Origin: Bacillota bacterium
GTDB taxonomy: Bacteria > Bacillota > Sulfobacillia > Sulfobacillales > Sulfobacillaceae
Direction of reading: 5' to 3'
Length of the DNA: 53,631 bases
Assembly (NCBI GenBank): GCA_021795465.1
Contig: JAJYPK010000007.1
Location: 1 to 53,631, forward strand
Translations under genes and position numbers: made by a program
Shown: piece by piece, positions 24,131 through 33,326 of the stretch
How positions within the stretch are numbered: the stretch's first letter is position 1
How the letters are laid out: every line of letters starts with the position of its first letter
Notes under the pieces: generated by a model
Databases searched by the model: none
Seen by the model: only the letters and a program-made list of their open reading frames with translations
What the model was told of the DNA's origin: nothing

Positions 24131-25054
24131 ATGGGGAAGATATTAAAGCGGCGCGTGGCGTTAGTTGCGGGAGCTACACGAGGTGCCGGGAGGGCAATTG
24201 CCGTGGAATTGGCTCGGGCCGGTGCTTTCGTCTATGCCACAGGACGGAGTAGCAAGACCAGCGGACCGTCCGAGATGGGACGTCCCGAAACCATCGAGGA
24301 GACGGAAACACTGGTGCGCCAGGTGGGTGGAGACGGTATGGCGGTGCGCGTGGATCACTTGGAGCCTGATCAAGTAGAAGGTTTAATCCGATTAATTGAG
24401 GCACGTCATGGTCACCTCGATATTCTCGTGAATGATATGTTTGGTGGTGATCGCTACGCCGAGGCAGATAAGCCCCTTTGGGAACACGATCTCGCGGGCG
24501 GTCTTCGGATGTTGCGCATGGGTGTCGATACGCATCTTATTACATTAGCCAAAGTACTACCGCTTATGCTTCGTGGGGATAGAGGACTTGTCGTCGAAAT
24601 GACCGATGGAACGGCAGCCTATAATGCGAACTTTCGCCAGCAGGTGGGATTCTACTATGACTTGGTGAAGGCTAATGTGGGACGCATTGTGCAGGGTCTC
24701 ACGGCTGAACTCAGCCAATCTACCGTGACAGCCATCGGAGTTACTCCTGGATGGCTGCGTTCCGAGATGATGCTCGAAAACTTCGGAGTAACCGAGAGCA
24801 ATTGGCATGACGCTTGTCGGAAAACGCCAGGGTTCGCCATTTCTGAATCGCCGACCTATGTCGGGCGCGGGATTGCTGGACTTGCAGCCGATCCAGAGAA
24901 TTATCGGTTCGCTGGCCTGATTTTGACCTCTCGCCAACTGGCAGACTTTTACGGGCATACGGACGTTGACGGATCGCGACCCGATTGTTGGGGGCTCCTC
25001 GACGCCCATGGGATGGATTTCGAAAAGGCGGATGATATTCATCGGTTCCGCTAG
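24131..25054 (+). CDS. SDR family oxidoreductase
   Basis: 307 residues. Rossmann motif VALVAGATRGAGRAIAVELA (about 9-28, TGxxxGxG type with AGATRGAG), LDILVNDMFGG (NNAG position, altered to VNDMFG), and the catalytic pair in FYYDLVKANVGR (YxxxK), about 177-188. EMTDGT is in place of the usual catalytic Ser strand. Members of this extended subgroup reduce or oxidise unknown alcohols and ketones with NAD(P). GGGAGGG before the ATG. The last ~50 residues are an extension beyond a classic 250-residue SDR. Confidence 0.85.
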   Translation: MGKILKRRVALVAGATRGAGRAIAVELARAGAFVYATGRSSKTSGPSEMGRPETIEETETLVRQVGGDGMAVRVDHLEPDQVEGLIRLIEARHGHLDILVNDMFGGDRYAEADKPLWEHDLAGGLRMLRMGVDTHLITLAKVLPLMLRGDRGLVVEMTDGTAAYNANFRQQVGFYYDLVKANVGRIVQGLTAELSQSTVTAIGVTPGWLRSEMMLENFGVTESNWHDACRKTPGFAISESPTYVGRGIAGLAADPENYRFAGLILTSRQLADFYGHTDVDGSRPDCWGLLDAHGMDFEKADDIHRFR

Positions 25055-25334
25055 GGTTACGGAATACGGTGATTCGGGGACCACACTGAGAGGCAAAGTC
25101 TCGGTAAGCAGTGCGGCCCCCCGGTGTGGGAAAGTTCTCGTAGGGTGGTGTAGTTTCTAGCTGCCTTGCGCGCACATGTAGACCCCGCTCACTGCGCTAA
25201 GTGACATCGCTATCAGATGGGGTTACCCATGGTCTTACAAGAAACGGGGGCAACTGGCGCGACCACCGTCGTGCCAGTTGACACGGGAGTGGTGCACTTA
25301 GAAGCAGGTGCCAGTAGAGGAGTACAGTCCGGGC
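25055..25334. other. Intergenic region with a 13-bp hairpin
   Basis: CAACTGGCGCGAC followed by GTCGTGCCAGTTG (about 25251-25281) can form a 13-pair stem with one G-T pair. It lies between the convergent SDR and methyltransferase genes. There is no T-run on either strand, so it is at best a weak bidirectional terminator. No gene seen. Confidence 0.45.
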
Positions 25335-26633
25335 CTAATCCTTGCGCAGAATGAAAATTTGCTCACCATTCATGGTGGTCACTTTGGCGCCCGTTTGGTT
25401 GGTAGGGCTGTTTTCTTTGGGCATGCGCTTATTCGGAATGGCCCGTGTGAAATTGACCACCGGGATGAGCCCATACCGCTCCGACATCTCCGTAATAATC
25501 CGGTCTGTTAGGAGTTGAACGTGCTTGACGGTCCGATTACCGACCACCCAGCACTGATAGCCACCGGGGCGCATGATGCGCGCAATTTCCTGCAGTGTGA
25601 CGTCGAGATCTTGATAGAACGACAGGACTTCGCGGGCCCGGTCGTTGTCGTGGCTTGCAATTTGATCCAACGCCGCCGCTAACGTGGGGGAGGCTAGAGC
25701 ATGCTGCAAGGCCTGGGACGCTACGCCTCCGAGCATCGCTTGGTCTAGTTTGTTAGGGGCGGGACCGCCCGCGGCATCGGCCAAGTTCAGCCATTGTAAC
25801 GACAGGCGTGAAAACTGACCATAGGCCACGGTAGTGCGGCTGTCGCCGTACGGCGGCGATGTAACCATGAGGTCAAAAGCCCCGTCGGGGAGCGCAGACA
25901 GATCCATGGCATTGTAAGGATACAACGAGACCGCGGGGAGTGGGCGTTGCTCCCACAGCCGCGAATTACCGACCTGATTACGTGCAATGACTTTGCGAAA
26001 CGTTCCGAACACGTCTGGGTTCCATTGGGCAAGCCGCGTCTTGTCGAGACGATAGAGTTTGAATTCCGCGTTGCGGCTATTCGATACCCAGCGCACGGTG
26101 TCCGAAAAGGCTACCCAAAAGAAGGGCTGGATCCCATCGGGAACGGTATTCTCGATGCCGCGCTTGAGGCGAGTGAGTTCGGTAATAACGGTTGATTTGA
26201 ACCAAAAGGTCACGTTGTCAAAATGAGGCCAGTCGGCCTCTGCGATCTGAATATCTTTGACGTAGTCCATGAGCGTCTGAACCCAGGTCTCTAACGATTC
26301 TGGATCCCAGGCGGTGGTCTTGGCTTGGGTCATCAAGCGTGACAGGGGGTTTAGATCGGACCCGACGGTCGTCAGACCCGCCAGCAAGCCCTCAACCAAG
26401 CTGGTGCCACTCCCCATGAAGGGATCGAAAAGCGATCGAGTGTCCGGCCGGTGCTGTTGGACGAGGGTAATCAGGCTCCGTGCGACCTGAGGGATCATCA
26501 TAGCCGGATAACTGTGGTAGCCGTGGGTCCATTCTTTGGTGTCGGCGTTGGCGAAATCCCAGTGCCCTCGGGGCAACGCTTCGATGGATTGACGAATCGC
26601 CTGATCTACCATGAGTGAAGAGGAAATCGCCAT
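25335..26633 (-). CDS. DNA methyltransferase (N4-cytosine or N6-adenine type)
   Basis: 432 residues from the ATG at 26633, which follows GGAAGG by 6 bp; the frame also has an ATG at 26639. Motif I, FDPFMGSGTS, lies at about 71-80 (numbered from 26639) and binds AdoMet; the catalytic motif IV, TSPPYGDS, lies at about 260-267. SPPY is typical of amino-methyltransferases, often m4C. The ~180 residues between them probably contain target recognition. QCWVVGNRTV is a later core strand. It is divergent from the McrB-like operon and downstream of a restriction enzyme remnant on the same strand, so it may protect a site read by one of them. Confidence 0.85.
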   Translation of the reverse strand: MAISSSLMVDQAIRQSIEALPRGHWDFANADTKEWTHGYHSYPAMMIPQVARSLITLVQQHRPDTRSLFDPFMGSGTSLVEGLLAGLTTVGSDLNPLSRLMTQAKTTAWDPESLETWVQTLMDYVKDIQIAEADWPHFDNVTFWFKSTVITELTRLKRGIENTVPDGIQPFFWVAFSDTVRWVSNSRNAEFKLYRLDKTRLAQWNPDVFGTFRKVIARNQVGNSRLWEQRPLPAVSLYPYNAMDLSALPDGAFDLMVTSPPYGDSRTTVAYGQFSRLSLQWLNLADAAGGPAPNKLDQAMLGGVASQALQHALASPTLAAALDQIASHDNDRAREVLSFYQDLDVTLQEIARIMRPGGYQCWVVGNRTVKHVQLLTDRIITEMSERYGLIPVVNFTRAIPNKRMPKENSPTNQTGAKVTTMNGEQIFILRKD

Positions 26634-26639
26634 AAACAT

Positions 26640-27219
26640 CCTTCCGTAAGTGCTAATTAAATTCCGTCAGTGCCAAGCCAACCCACTCTAGTGTAGCATG
26701 GCTCCCTATCCCGCGTATCGCACTTGGAGCATTTTAACGAAATCGTCGATGCTCCAGATGTGGACTTCCATCATCGCAGGATAGCCGCTGTGATACGGTT
26801 TCGGCACGATCGAATGGACGTCATTGTGGTAAATCTGCTGGAGTGGATCGGCGGAGCGAGTTGGTTGCAGGGTCAACAAGTGTTTCATCGGAATTTCAGT
26901 GAAGATCTGGCGTCAACGGTCTTGCACGTCGTTTACACGGTCAAATTGTGAACGGCTAGGCCGGACCTCGTGTTGTCCGATGGATTTTGGGGATTCTCCT
27001 TCGACGGCCATCTTAAGCCGCTATGAAGCCCCCATCTTTATCGATGCCGTCCTCCCTGACCGCGTCGACTAATTTCCCTACCGATTTTGACCCTTGAGAA
27101 GGAAAATGGTAATGGTGTCGAGAAATGATAAATGGTCGGGGAATTTAAGAGGGCAGACGGACGGCAATTCGCCATGGCGGGAATGGCAAATCTTAATGAA
27201 AGTGGGACACTAAAATCTT
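26640..27219. other. Region between methyltransferase and McrB-like genes
   Basis: It contains the restriction-endonuclease remnant (26706-26898) and then about 320 bp in which I see no intact gene. The presumed divergent promoters must lie here; GATTTTGACC (about 27083-27092) and nearby sequence are reminiscent of IS21-type ends, but I cannot support an element. Confidence 0.3.
26706..26898 (-). pseudogene. C-terminal remnant of a type II restriction endonuclease-like protein
   Basis: A frame of about 67 codons, open from just after an in-frame TGA (about 26912) to the stop at 26706, reads TEIPMKHLLTLQPTRSADPL, then QQIYHNDVHSIVPKPYHSGY, then IWSIDDFVKMLQ. The pattern of a variable segment, VVP-P-H-YP and a final S-DF helix is seen at the C-termini of EcoRII-like and related type II enzymes. 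There is no upstream coding sequence, so the rest has been deleted. It precedes the methyltransferase on the same strand, as expected of a decayed R-M pair. Confidence 0.45.
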
Positions 27220-29415
27220 ATGGGTGATCAAAAAATTCCGACCACGTGGTACATCGCGGTTGCGCAGGCGAGCCGTAGAAATTTTGATCGGGCGTTAACT
27301 GCTGGTATCTGGGGAGCGAAGCATCAGAGGCAATTTCGCGATGCAGGGGTGGGAGAGATTCGATCGGGGGATACGGTCCATTTTGTGCTAGGCCCTCGCT
27401 GGGACGGGGAAGGGGCTTCACCTACAGGGTTCCCCAGGATTCCTCTGGAGCAATATTGGGTTCGGGCCGATGAAGTCATTGTGACCGTCACGAGTGCGGT
27501 CTATGAAGATAGTAGCCCGATCTGGGATGATGATAGCTATCCCTACCGCTTCCGATTTCTCGTAGCGAGTAAGAACGATGGTATACGATTTGCCCCCAAT
27601 ACGGTAAGCGATGCGATTCGTGACGCATCGCGGCGTTCTCTTATTGCCCAGGGACGTGCCATCCCGGTCCCAGAGCCAATGTTTTCCCTAAACGATGCAC
27701 TGCATAAGGTGTTCGAGCAATTTCCGGACGCAAAACGCCAAGCCTTTCCTCATCACCCTATTTCCAATGTCATCAAACAAGAGATTCCGAGCGGGTTACA
27801 CCAATTGGTAGATCTTGATGATGACCGCTACATCGTTCTATCTTCCGTCGGCCAGGGCAATTGGGCCACGGTGCCATGGATAGCCATCTTGGACCGGATC
27901 CGTGGTGGATCCATTCAAGATGGCCTTTACATTGTGCTGTTGTTTAGTGCAGATATGGGCCGTGTGGTCTTGGCCCTCATGTTTGGGGTGACGGGACCAT
28001 CGGACACGCAAACGACAAGCCACAGACCGGGGATGGGTGAACGCATTCGCAATTTGAGACAACGACTTCACCTAGGGGGGACGACATGGCGGGTGGATAA
28101 TGATCTCACGCTAGCGGAGCGGGGTATTGGATCTCGCTATGGAAAAGGGGTGGTGTTATACCGCTCGTATGCGGCCAATGCCCTGCCATCCCATCTCGAA
28201 TGGGTGCATGATATCAAGGAAATCTTAGGTCTCTATCAGGAATCTCTGGATCTCATGAATGTTGATGTGTCGCCGTATTCCAAGAGATCTGCCGAACAAG
28301 ACATGATCGTGAACGAAATGAGCCAATCTTATCCGGTCCCCTTCGATCTGCACGATGCGTATACCCGAATCACGGATATGGGTTATCAGGTAGCCATTCA
28401 AGACATTCTCAACGTGCTGCTCTCTATCCAAGTGAGGCCATTCGTGATCTTTTCTGGGAGGTCGGGAACCGGCAAGACCTCCTTAAGTCGCATCATTGCT
28501 GCACTTTTTGACTGGCACTATGAAGCGGTGGCGGTTAGCCCGGCCTGGGCAGACCCCTCAGACTTGTTGGGATTCATTAGCCCTCTTAATCAACAGTTTG
28601 TGGACGGTGCCCTGAGTCATCTTCTTCGAGGCGGATACAAAAAGGCCCTCTTATGCCTGGATGAGTTTAATGTGGCCAAGGTGGAACATTATTTCTCCGA
28701 CTTCATCAGTGCGATGGACGGCGCAGGCGCCACCGGTTTTTGGGGACCCTTGGTGGGGCTTGAGCCCTTAATCGGGAAGGCATCATCGGCGTTGGCATTA
28801 CCAGGACGCTTTAACGTCGTGGCTACCATGAACTTTGATGATTCCGTGCAGTCGATCACGCCGCGGGTACTCGATCGGGCCAACGTTGTCGAATTTGACA
28901 TCACGCGATCGGAGGATCTGATTGTGGCGAGGTCCCTTGACTGGTCCCGACTTGAAACCATGACACCATTCCAGTGGCCGTGGGTAAGTGCAGATACCCC
29001 AGAAGAACCGTCAACCCATGAAATGATTCGTAAACTTTGGCGATCGCTTAAGGGATCTCGGGGTCAGTTTGGCCATCGGGTAGCACAAGAAATGCATCAA
29101 TATGTGTTGCTCGGTTTGCCATTTGCTGAGGTTCTACAATGTTCCGAGGACCAACAAAGACAACATCTTTTGGACCGTCAGATTGTGCAGCGCTTGTTAC
29201 CCAAGTTCCATGGTACGGCGTCATCTCGGGATGTGGATGCTCTGATGCGTCTACTCGGTGTATTGGAGGAGTCGGAGCTGCCTCCTGTGGCAGGCGCGGC
29301 TCGGCAGACGGTGATAGACGACGCGATTAACCGGGGGACGTTTCCGAGGACCGTGTTAAAGATTCAGCAGTTGGTGAGGAGTTACACCGAGGATGGCTAT
29401 GCGTCATTCTGGTGA
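27220..29415 (+). CDS. McrB-like AAA+ GTPase with PUA/EVE-like and DUF3578 N-terminal domains
   Basis: 731 residues. Residues ~8-115 look like a PUA/EVE fold, which reads modified bases (TTWYIAVAQASRRNFDRALT, IRSGDTVHFVLG). Residues ~155-345 match DUF3578/MrcB-N (FPDAKRQAFPHHPISNVIKQ, GQGNWATVPWIAILD). Residues ~400-640 are the AAA+ motor: P-loop SGRSGTGKTS (412-421), Walker B LLCLDEFN (477-484), and MNFDDS, the MNxxD signature of McrB. McrB proteins translocate DNA using GTP and need a McrC nuclease, here the overlapping next gene. Start ATG without a clear ribosome binding site. Confidence 0.85.
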   Translation: MGDQKIPTTWYIAVAQASRRNFDRALTAGIWGAKHQRQFRDAGVGEIRSGDTVHFVLGPRWDGEGASPTGFPRIPLEQYWVRADEVIVTVTSAVYEDSSPIWDDDSYPYRFRFLVASKNDGIRFAPNTVSDAIRDASRRSLIAQGRAIPVPEPMFSLNDALHKVFEQFPDAKRQAFPHHPISNVIKQEIPSGLHQLVDLDDDRYIVLSSVGQGNWATVPWIAILDRIRGGSIQDGLYIVLLFSADMGRVVLALMFGVTGPSDTQTTSHRPGMGERIRNLRQRLHLGGTTWRVDNDLTLAERGIGSRYGKGVVLYRSYAANALPSHLEWVHDIKEILGLYQESLDLMNVDVSPYSKRSAEQDMIVNEMSQSYPVPFDLHDAYTRITDMGYQVAIQDILNVLLSIQVRPFVIFSGRSGTGKTSLSRIIAALFDWHYEAVAVSPAWADPSDLLGFISPLNQQFVDGALSHLLRGGYKKALLCLDEFNVAKVEHYFSDFISAMDGAGATGFWGPLVGLEPLIGKASSALALPGRFNVVATMNFDDSVQSITPRVLDRANVVEFDITRSEDLIVARSLDWSRLETMTPFQWPWVSADTPEEPSTHEMIRKLWRSLKGSRGQFGHRVAQEMHQYVLLGLPFAEVLQCSEDQQRQHLLDRQIVQRLLPKFHGTASSRDVDALMRLLGVLEESELPPVAGAARQTVIDDAINRGTFPRTVLKIQQLVRSYTEDGYASFW

Positions 29416-31009
29416 GTTGGTGAGAGTTGAGGTCCACGATGCGGTCTTGGTAATTCTCGGGCCATTGGTGTCGACCATTGGGGCTGTGTCTATCGACCTG
29501 AAGAGTGGGGCCGATGTGTACCCTTTGGACGCACACAGTGCGATCGACGTGGTGGAGAATGCCTTCTTATTTGATGACGTGACCTATACCATCCAGATTA
29601 GTGCTCCCCAAGCGGTCGAGGTTACGCAGGGCAATCGGCTACTCGATCTGTCCTGGATTCGTCATCATACCCAGTACCTGGCGACGACATCGTGGCAATT
29701 TCATCAAGTGGGGTGGACCGAGATTCGATTGGGTATGGGGGGCATTCGGCTTAAGATTCGATCGCGTAAAATGGATTACGAAACGGACTATCAAATCATG
29801 GTGCGAGACTTAGAAAATCAGGTTCGAGGTCTCACCGCTAAATTACTTAGTGCGGTCCTAAACCCAATGCAAGTGACGGAGCAGCCGTTCGAACTTTGGA
29901 GCTATTGGATCGCATTGTTAGAGCAGATATGGAAGGATTTAGCGCGCGATGTAGATTTTGCCTGGAGAACGCTCCCGCCCCACCTCAACGCGGAGATGAA
30001 GGGGGTGTTCATTGAACGGCAACGGCACGTAGATACGTATAGCCTGCGCAGATATATTGAGCGCGGACATCCGCGCATCGTGACTTCCGTGCGTCAATGG
30101 GATGCGCTGACGCCCGAGCGGTTCTATCTGCTGCAATTACTGCAGCATGTGCACCGACGTCTGCAACGCCTGTTCGATAAGGTTCCCGATGTGACCCAAA
30201 ATCGTCGTTTGACGTCGATAGCGCAAGAGGTAGCAAGACTTTTACATACACTCGGCAAAGACGTTGGACAAGAACGTATCATCGGGGAGCCTCGGATTCC
30301 CGCGTCACCGATGGCAGAGTCGCATCCCGCGCTACGTCGTGTGGTACATTGGCACCGATTGCTACGTATGGGACTCTTTCCCGACGGAGAGAGCTACTTG
30401 GTGGGCCCCAAAGATATCAGCAAGCTTTATGAATATTGGTGTTACTTGACCATTGTGCGGCTCGTGTTGGAAGAATCCGGCGGGGAACTTAAGGTGTCCC
30501 CGGTGGCTTCCGTAGACCCGGTTGATATCTTCTTGCCGTCAGGCCAGGAGCACGCGGCAGAGATTCGGCTTCTGAATGGGCAAACCATCCGGGTGCTCTA
30601 TGAACGTCAATTCCAAGGTCTGCCTACCGTCACGCAACAGCCCGATCATGTCGTGCAATTGCAGGGTCTAGATTCGTTGGTTGTGTTTGATTCAAAGTAT
30701 CGCTTTGAATTAGATGATCGGGCACTTGAGAACTATGGAAAGGGAAGTCCGATCCCACCCGTGGCGACGATAAACGGGATGCATCAATATCATGATGCCA
30801 TTGTGATGCGTAATGCGCCCCACCGCCGCCTCGTGGATCGGGCGATCGTGCTCTTCCCACTGCCGGCGCAATACGTGCATATGTGGCATACCCATCGCTT
30901 TTATAGAAGTATTGATGCGGTTGGGGTGGGAGCGCTGCCGCTGCTGCCCGGGGGAGAGGATGTCTTCTTGCGTCAGCAAATCCGACGATATGTTGCGGGA
31001 CTGGAATAG
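29393..31009 (+). CDS. DUF2357 domain protein with PD-(D/E)xK nuclease (McrC-like partner)
   Basis: 538 residues, overlapping the McrB-like gene by 23 bp (ATG at 29393 or 29399). The N-terminal ~380 residues match DUF2357/DUF524: a long helical region with WIALLEQIWKDLARD and YLVGPKDISKLYEYWCYLTI. The C-terminus carries a nuclease core: QQPDHVVQLQG (Asp near 417), VVFDSKYRFE (DSK near 432-434) and later HQYHDAIVMRN, the PD...DxK pattern of McrC and related enzymes. It should cleave DNA when driven by the McrB-like motor. Confidence 0.8.
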   Translation: MAMRHSGELVRVEVHDAVLVILGPLVSTIGAVSIDLKSGADVYPLDAHSAIDVVENAFLFDDVTYTIQISAPQAVEVTQGNRLLDLSWIRHHTQYLATTSWQFHQVGWTEIRLGMGGIRLKIRSRKMDYETDYQIMVRDLENQVRGLTAKLLSAVLNPMQVTEQPFELWSYWIALLEQIWKDLARDVDFAWRTLPPHLNAEMKGVFIERQRHVDTYSLRRYIERGHPRIVTSVRQWDALTPERFYLLQLLQHVHRRLQRLFDKVPDVTQNRRLTSIAQEVARLLHTLGKDVGQERIIGEPRIPASPMAESHPALRRVVHWHRLLRMGLFPDGESYLVGPKDISKLYEYWCYLTIVRLVLEESGGELKVSPVASVDPVDIFLPSGQEHAAEIRLLNGQTIRVLYERQFQGLPTVTQQPDHVVQLQGLDSLVVFDSKYRFELDDRALENYGKGSPIPPVATINGMHQYHDAIVMRNAPHRRLVDRAIVLFPLPAQYVHMWHTHRFYRSIDAVGVGALPLLPGGEDVFLRQQIRRYVAGLE

Positions 31010-31102
31010 ACGAACGAGGCACTGTGCGTGTATACTGATCACACTTCGAACGAGTAGGTGACTACGCATGTTCTCTCCGTTGTTACTAACCGCACCCCCC
31101 TA

Positions 31103-31157
31103 GGGAGAGATCTGTCCGTTTGGTGATTTAAGACGGATCGATGAAAAGTTCTCCCTC
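31103..31157 (+). promoter_or_regulatory. Long hairpin in the leader of the MFS gene
   Basis: AGGGAGA (31103-31109) is complementary to TCTCCCT (31151-31157), and the inner TCCGT (31116-31120) pairs with ACGGA (31134-31138). The stem ends about 15 bases before the GGGGGGA ribosome binding site of the MFS gene at 31184. It could be a leader RNA structure or an operator. No known riboswitch class was recognised. Confidence 0.35.
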
Positions 31158-31183
31158 CACGACAAGGTACGGGGGGATTTTTT

Positions 31184-32323
31184 ATGTCGACAACCAACGA
31201 TGTGATGCTTCTTGCCGCAGATGATGCGGTGGTCACCCTAGGGGCGCAGTTTCGTGAAGTGGCCTTAGGTCTTCTTATCACCCAATTATATCCCGCCGCC
31301 TCCAGCTATGCCTGGTACTTTCTCGTCGGATCGCTGCCAGGGTTCTTTTTAGCGCGGTTCTATGGCTGGGCTAGCCTTTATTGGCCCCCTCGGCGGGTCA
31401 TGATGGTGACCTATGGAGTACGGTTGCTCTTGGTATTAGGACTCTGGCAAGTCCAGAGTTTTTGGGAAGCGTTAGCCTGTTTAGCAGGTCTCTCTATAGG
31501 TCGAGGCGTCTATGCGGCGACCCAGTCGCATTACGTGGCACACAGTGGTGATATTGCCGCCACGCGGCACATCATGGCCCGGTTGCGGCAAGCAGAAGGC
31601 ACTTTACGGCTCGTGGGGCCACTCTTGGCCGGGGGCGTATTAACGATGATGGGATATCGATCAGGGTTCTTGCTGTCGGCTCTTTGTTATGGGGCGACTT
31701 TCATGCTCGTGTCACGGCTGTCGTTTCGGCCACCTGCCTATCCCAGTCGTGGTATTCACTCCCCAAAGATGTTGTGGCATCCCGACATGGTAGCCATCGC
31801 CATGTTTGGTCTGAATTTCCTGACCTGGCAAGCGAACACCTTGGCGATGGCCTATACGTTTCATATTTTGCACCGACACGCCTTGGGATATGGGATTATA
31901 CTGTCGATATATGGTGGATCTGCGGTGTTGGCGGGGATCCTTTTACCGCGGATCGCGCCACGTCATGCGCGGGCGATGACGGCTGGTCTTTTTTTGGTGT
32001 TAGCCCTTTGCTGGTATGCTTTATTTCGGGGTGTATCCTTTGGACCGTTCGTCGTGATTGGGGGGATAGAAGGCCTCTCCACGTGGTTAATCGAAGACCT
32101 GATTCTGAGTCAACTCTATGCGGATGCCCAAGAGGGTCGAGCAGGACTGGTCCGAGCCCGGTTGGGCATGTACGAAGAATTGGGATCCATTCTAGGCACC
32201 GCGACATTGTTGGTGCTCCCTGCCCGATTTCTCGTCCGACCCCTTTTTGGCGCATTAGCCTTGGTAGCCACAGTCTGGGGGTTTATGCTTATGACCCAGG
32301 GATTTTTAAAGGGTTCACGGTAG
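31184..32323 (+). CDS. MFS transporter
   Basis: 379 residues, about 11-12 hydrophobic helices. The first helix contains an acidic DDAVVTLGAQFRE, and the loop 2-3 signature is degenerate (GWASLYWPPRR). RLRQAEGTLRLVGPLLAGGVL (about 130-150) is the helix 5 motif of DHA1/3-like proteins. ATG follows GGGGGGA. No substrate can be read. It follows the McrB/DUF2357 pair on the same strand after 174 bp and is probably a separate unit. Confidence 0.75.
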   Translation: MSTTNDVMLLAADDAVVTLGAQFREVALGLLITQLYPAASSYAWYFLVGSLPGFFLARFYGWASLYWPPRRVMMVTYGVRLLLVLGLWQVQSFWEALACLAGLSIGRGVYAATQSHYVAHSGDIAATRHIMARLRQAEGTLRLVGPLLAGGVLTMMGYRSGFLLSALCYGATFMLVSRLSFRPPAYPSRGIHSPKMLWHPDMVAIAMFGLNFLTWQANTLAMAYTFHILHRHALGYGIILSIYGGSAVLAGILLPRIAPRHARAMTAGLFLVLALCWYALFRGVSFGPFVVIGGIEGLSTWLIEDLILSQLYADAQEGRAGLVRARLGMYEELGSILGTATLLVLPARFLVRPLFGALALVATVWGFMLMTQGFLKGSR

Positions 32324-32527
32324 GGAGAATCGAATTACTGACGGGATAGCCGAAATCTCGTTTATCGGGAATGTCGGGAGTGAGAGATGAAACGAGTGTG
32401 CACGTCGTAGCCCTTCTGCACATGGTACGATATATTGGGTGGGGTGTCTTTACGGAGTGGTGACCGGGCAATCGGGACCCATTCAAGTCTTGCCATCAAC
32501 ATATTCTTTTAGGGGGATGAGAATGGA

Positions 32528-33262
32528 ATGTTCCCAGCACCGGTTACGTATGTGGCGAGGATTATGCAAGATGAGTTTGGGCCACACTTGGAAGGAGTTC
32601 TCTGGACAGGCTCTCGAGTGACCGGTCGGGCCCACATGAACAGCGATTGGGACTTTTTCGTGATTCATGATGCATTATGGCGCCAGCGCCGCATGTTCGA
32701 GGTGGCCGGTGATGAAGTGGAGATTTTCATAAACCCGATAGACCAAATTCTTCGCGAGTATGCTGCGGGAGAATCGGCTACCGTCGGGATGTTTGCAGAA
32801 GGGCGGATAGTGCTGGATCCGCGTGGTAGCATAAATAGGTTAGTGGAGGAGGCCCAACGTCTATGGGCACACGCTCCTCGACCTTGGACCATGGCCGAGC
32901 GCGACCAATGGCGGTATGAGACCGTCGATTTACTCAAAGATGTCGAAGATGTGATGGCGGACGATCCGGATAGCGCCTCCTATCTCATTGGCCTTACGGT
33001 GCAAAAACTCTTGGAAGGATACTACGGGTTAAACGGTCGTTGGGAGCCAAAACCGAAATATGTCTTGCCTGATGTGGCCAGTCAAAGTTCTCATATGGCA
33101 TTTAAGCTCCGTATGGCGATGGGGGCGACGCAATCGATGGGCAATCGATACCAGGCGCTAAAGGAACTCGTGGAAAGCATTCAAAGACCCCTAGGGGGAT
33201 ATCTCCACGAATGGCAGACGGACCGAGAAGAGGTTCAGGCGTGGCAAGCGGACCACCCCTAG
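32528..33262 (+). CDS. Nucleotidyltransferase-fold protein
   Basis: 244 residues. LWTGSRVTGRAHMNSDWDFF (25-44) is the GS-x-x-x-G-x-x-x-x-SDxD active site of the minimal nucleotidyltransferase superfamily, slightly spaced out, and DEVEIFINP gives the third acidic residue. The C-terminal half is helical (LIGLTVQKLLEGYYGLNGRW), like the substrate-binding domain of antibiotic NTases and HEPN-type helices. It differs from the ANT(4')-like gene at 21925. Substrate unknown. GGGGGATGAGA lies shortly before the ATG. Confidence 0.7.
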   Translation: MFPAPVTYVARIMQDEFGPHLEGVLWTGSRVTGRAHMNSDWDFFVIHDALWRQRRMFEVAGDEVEIFINPIDQILREYAAGESATVGMFAEGRIVLDPRGSINRLVEEAQRLWAHAPRPWTMAERDQWRYETVDLLKDVEDVMADDPDSASYLIGLTVQKLLEGYYGLNGRWEPKPKYVLPDVASQSSHMAFKLRMAMGATQSMGNRYQALKELVESIQRPLGGYLHEWQTDREEVQAWQADHP

Positions 33263-33326
33263 CGTTGACCTTTCTATACCCGGTCACGAGATCGATGCCA
33301 AACCTGATCGTCTTAAGCTAGGGGTT

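Noticed and set aside
27060-27100. IS21-type end before the McrB-like gene
   Set aside because: Only a GATTTTGACC-like motif is reminiscent; no repeats, transposase or boundaries were found.
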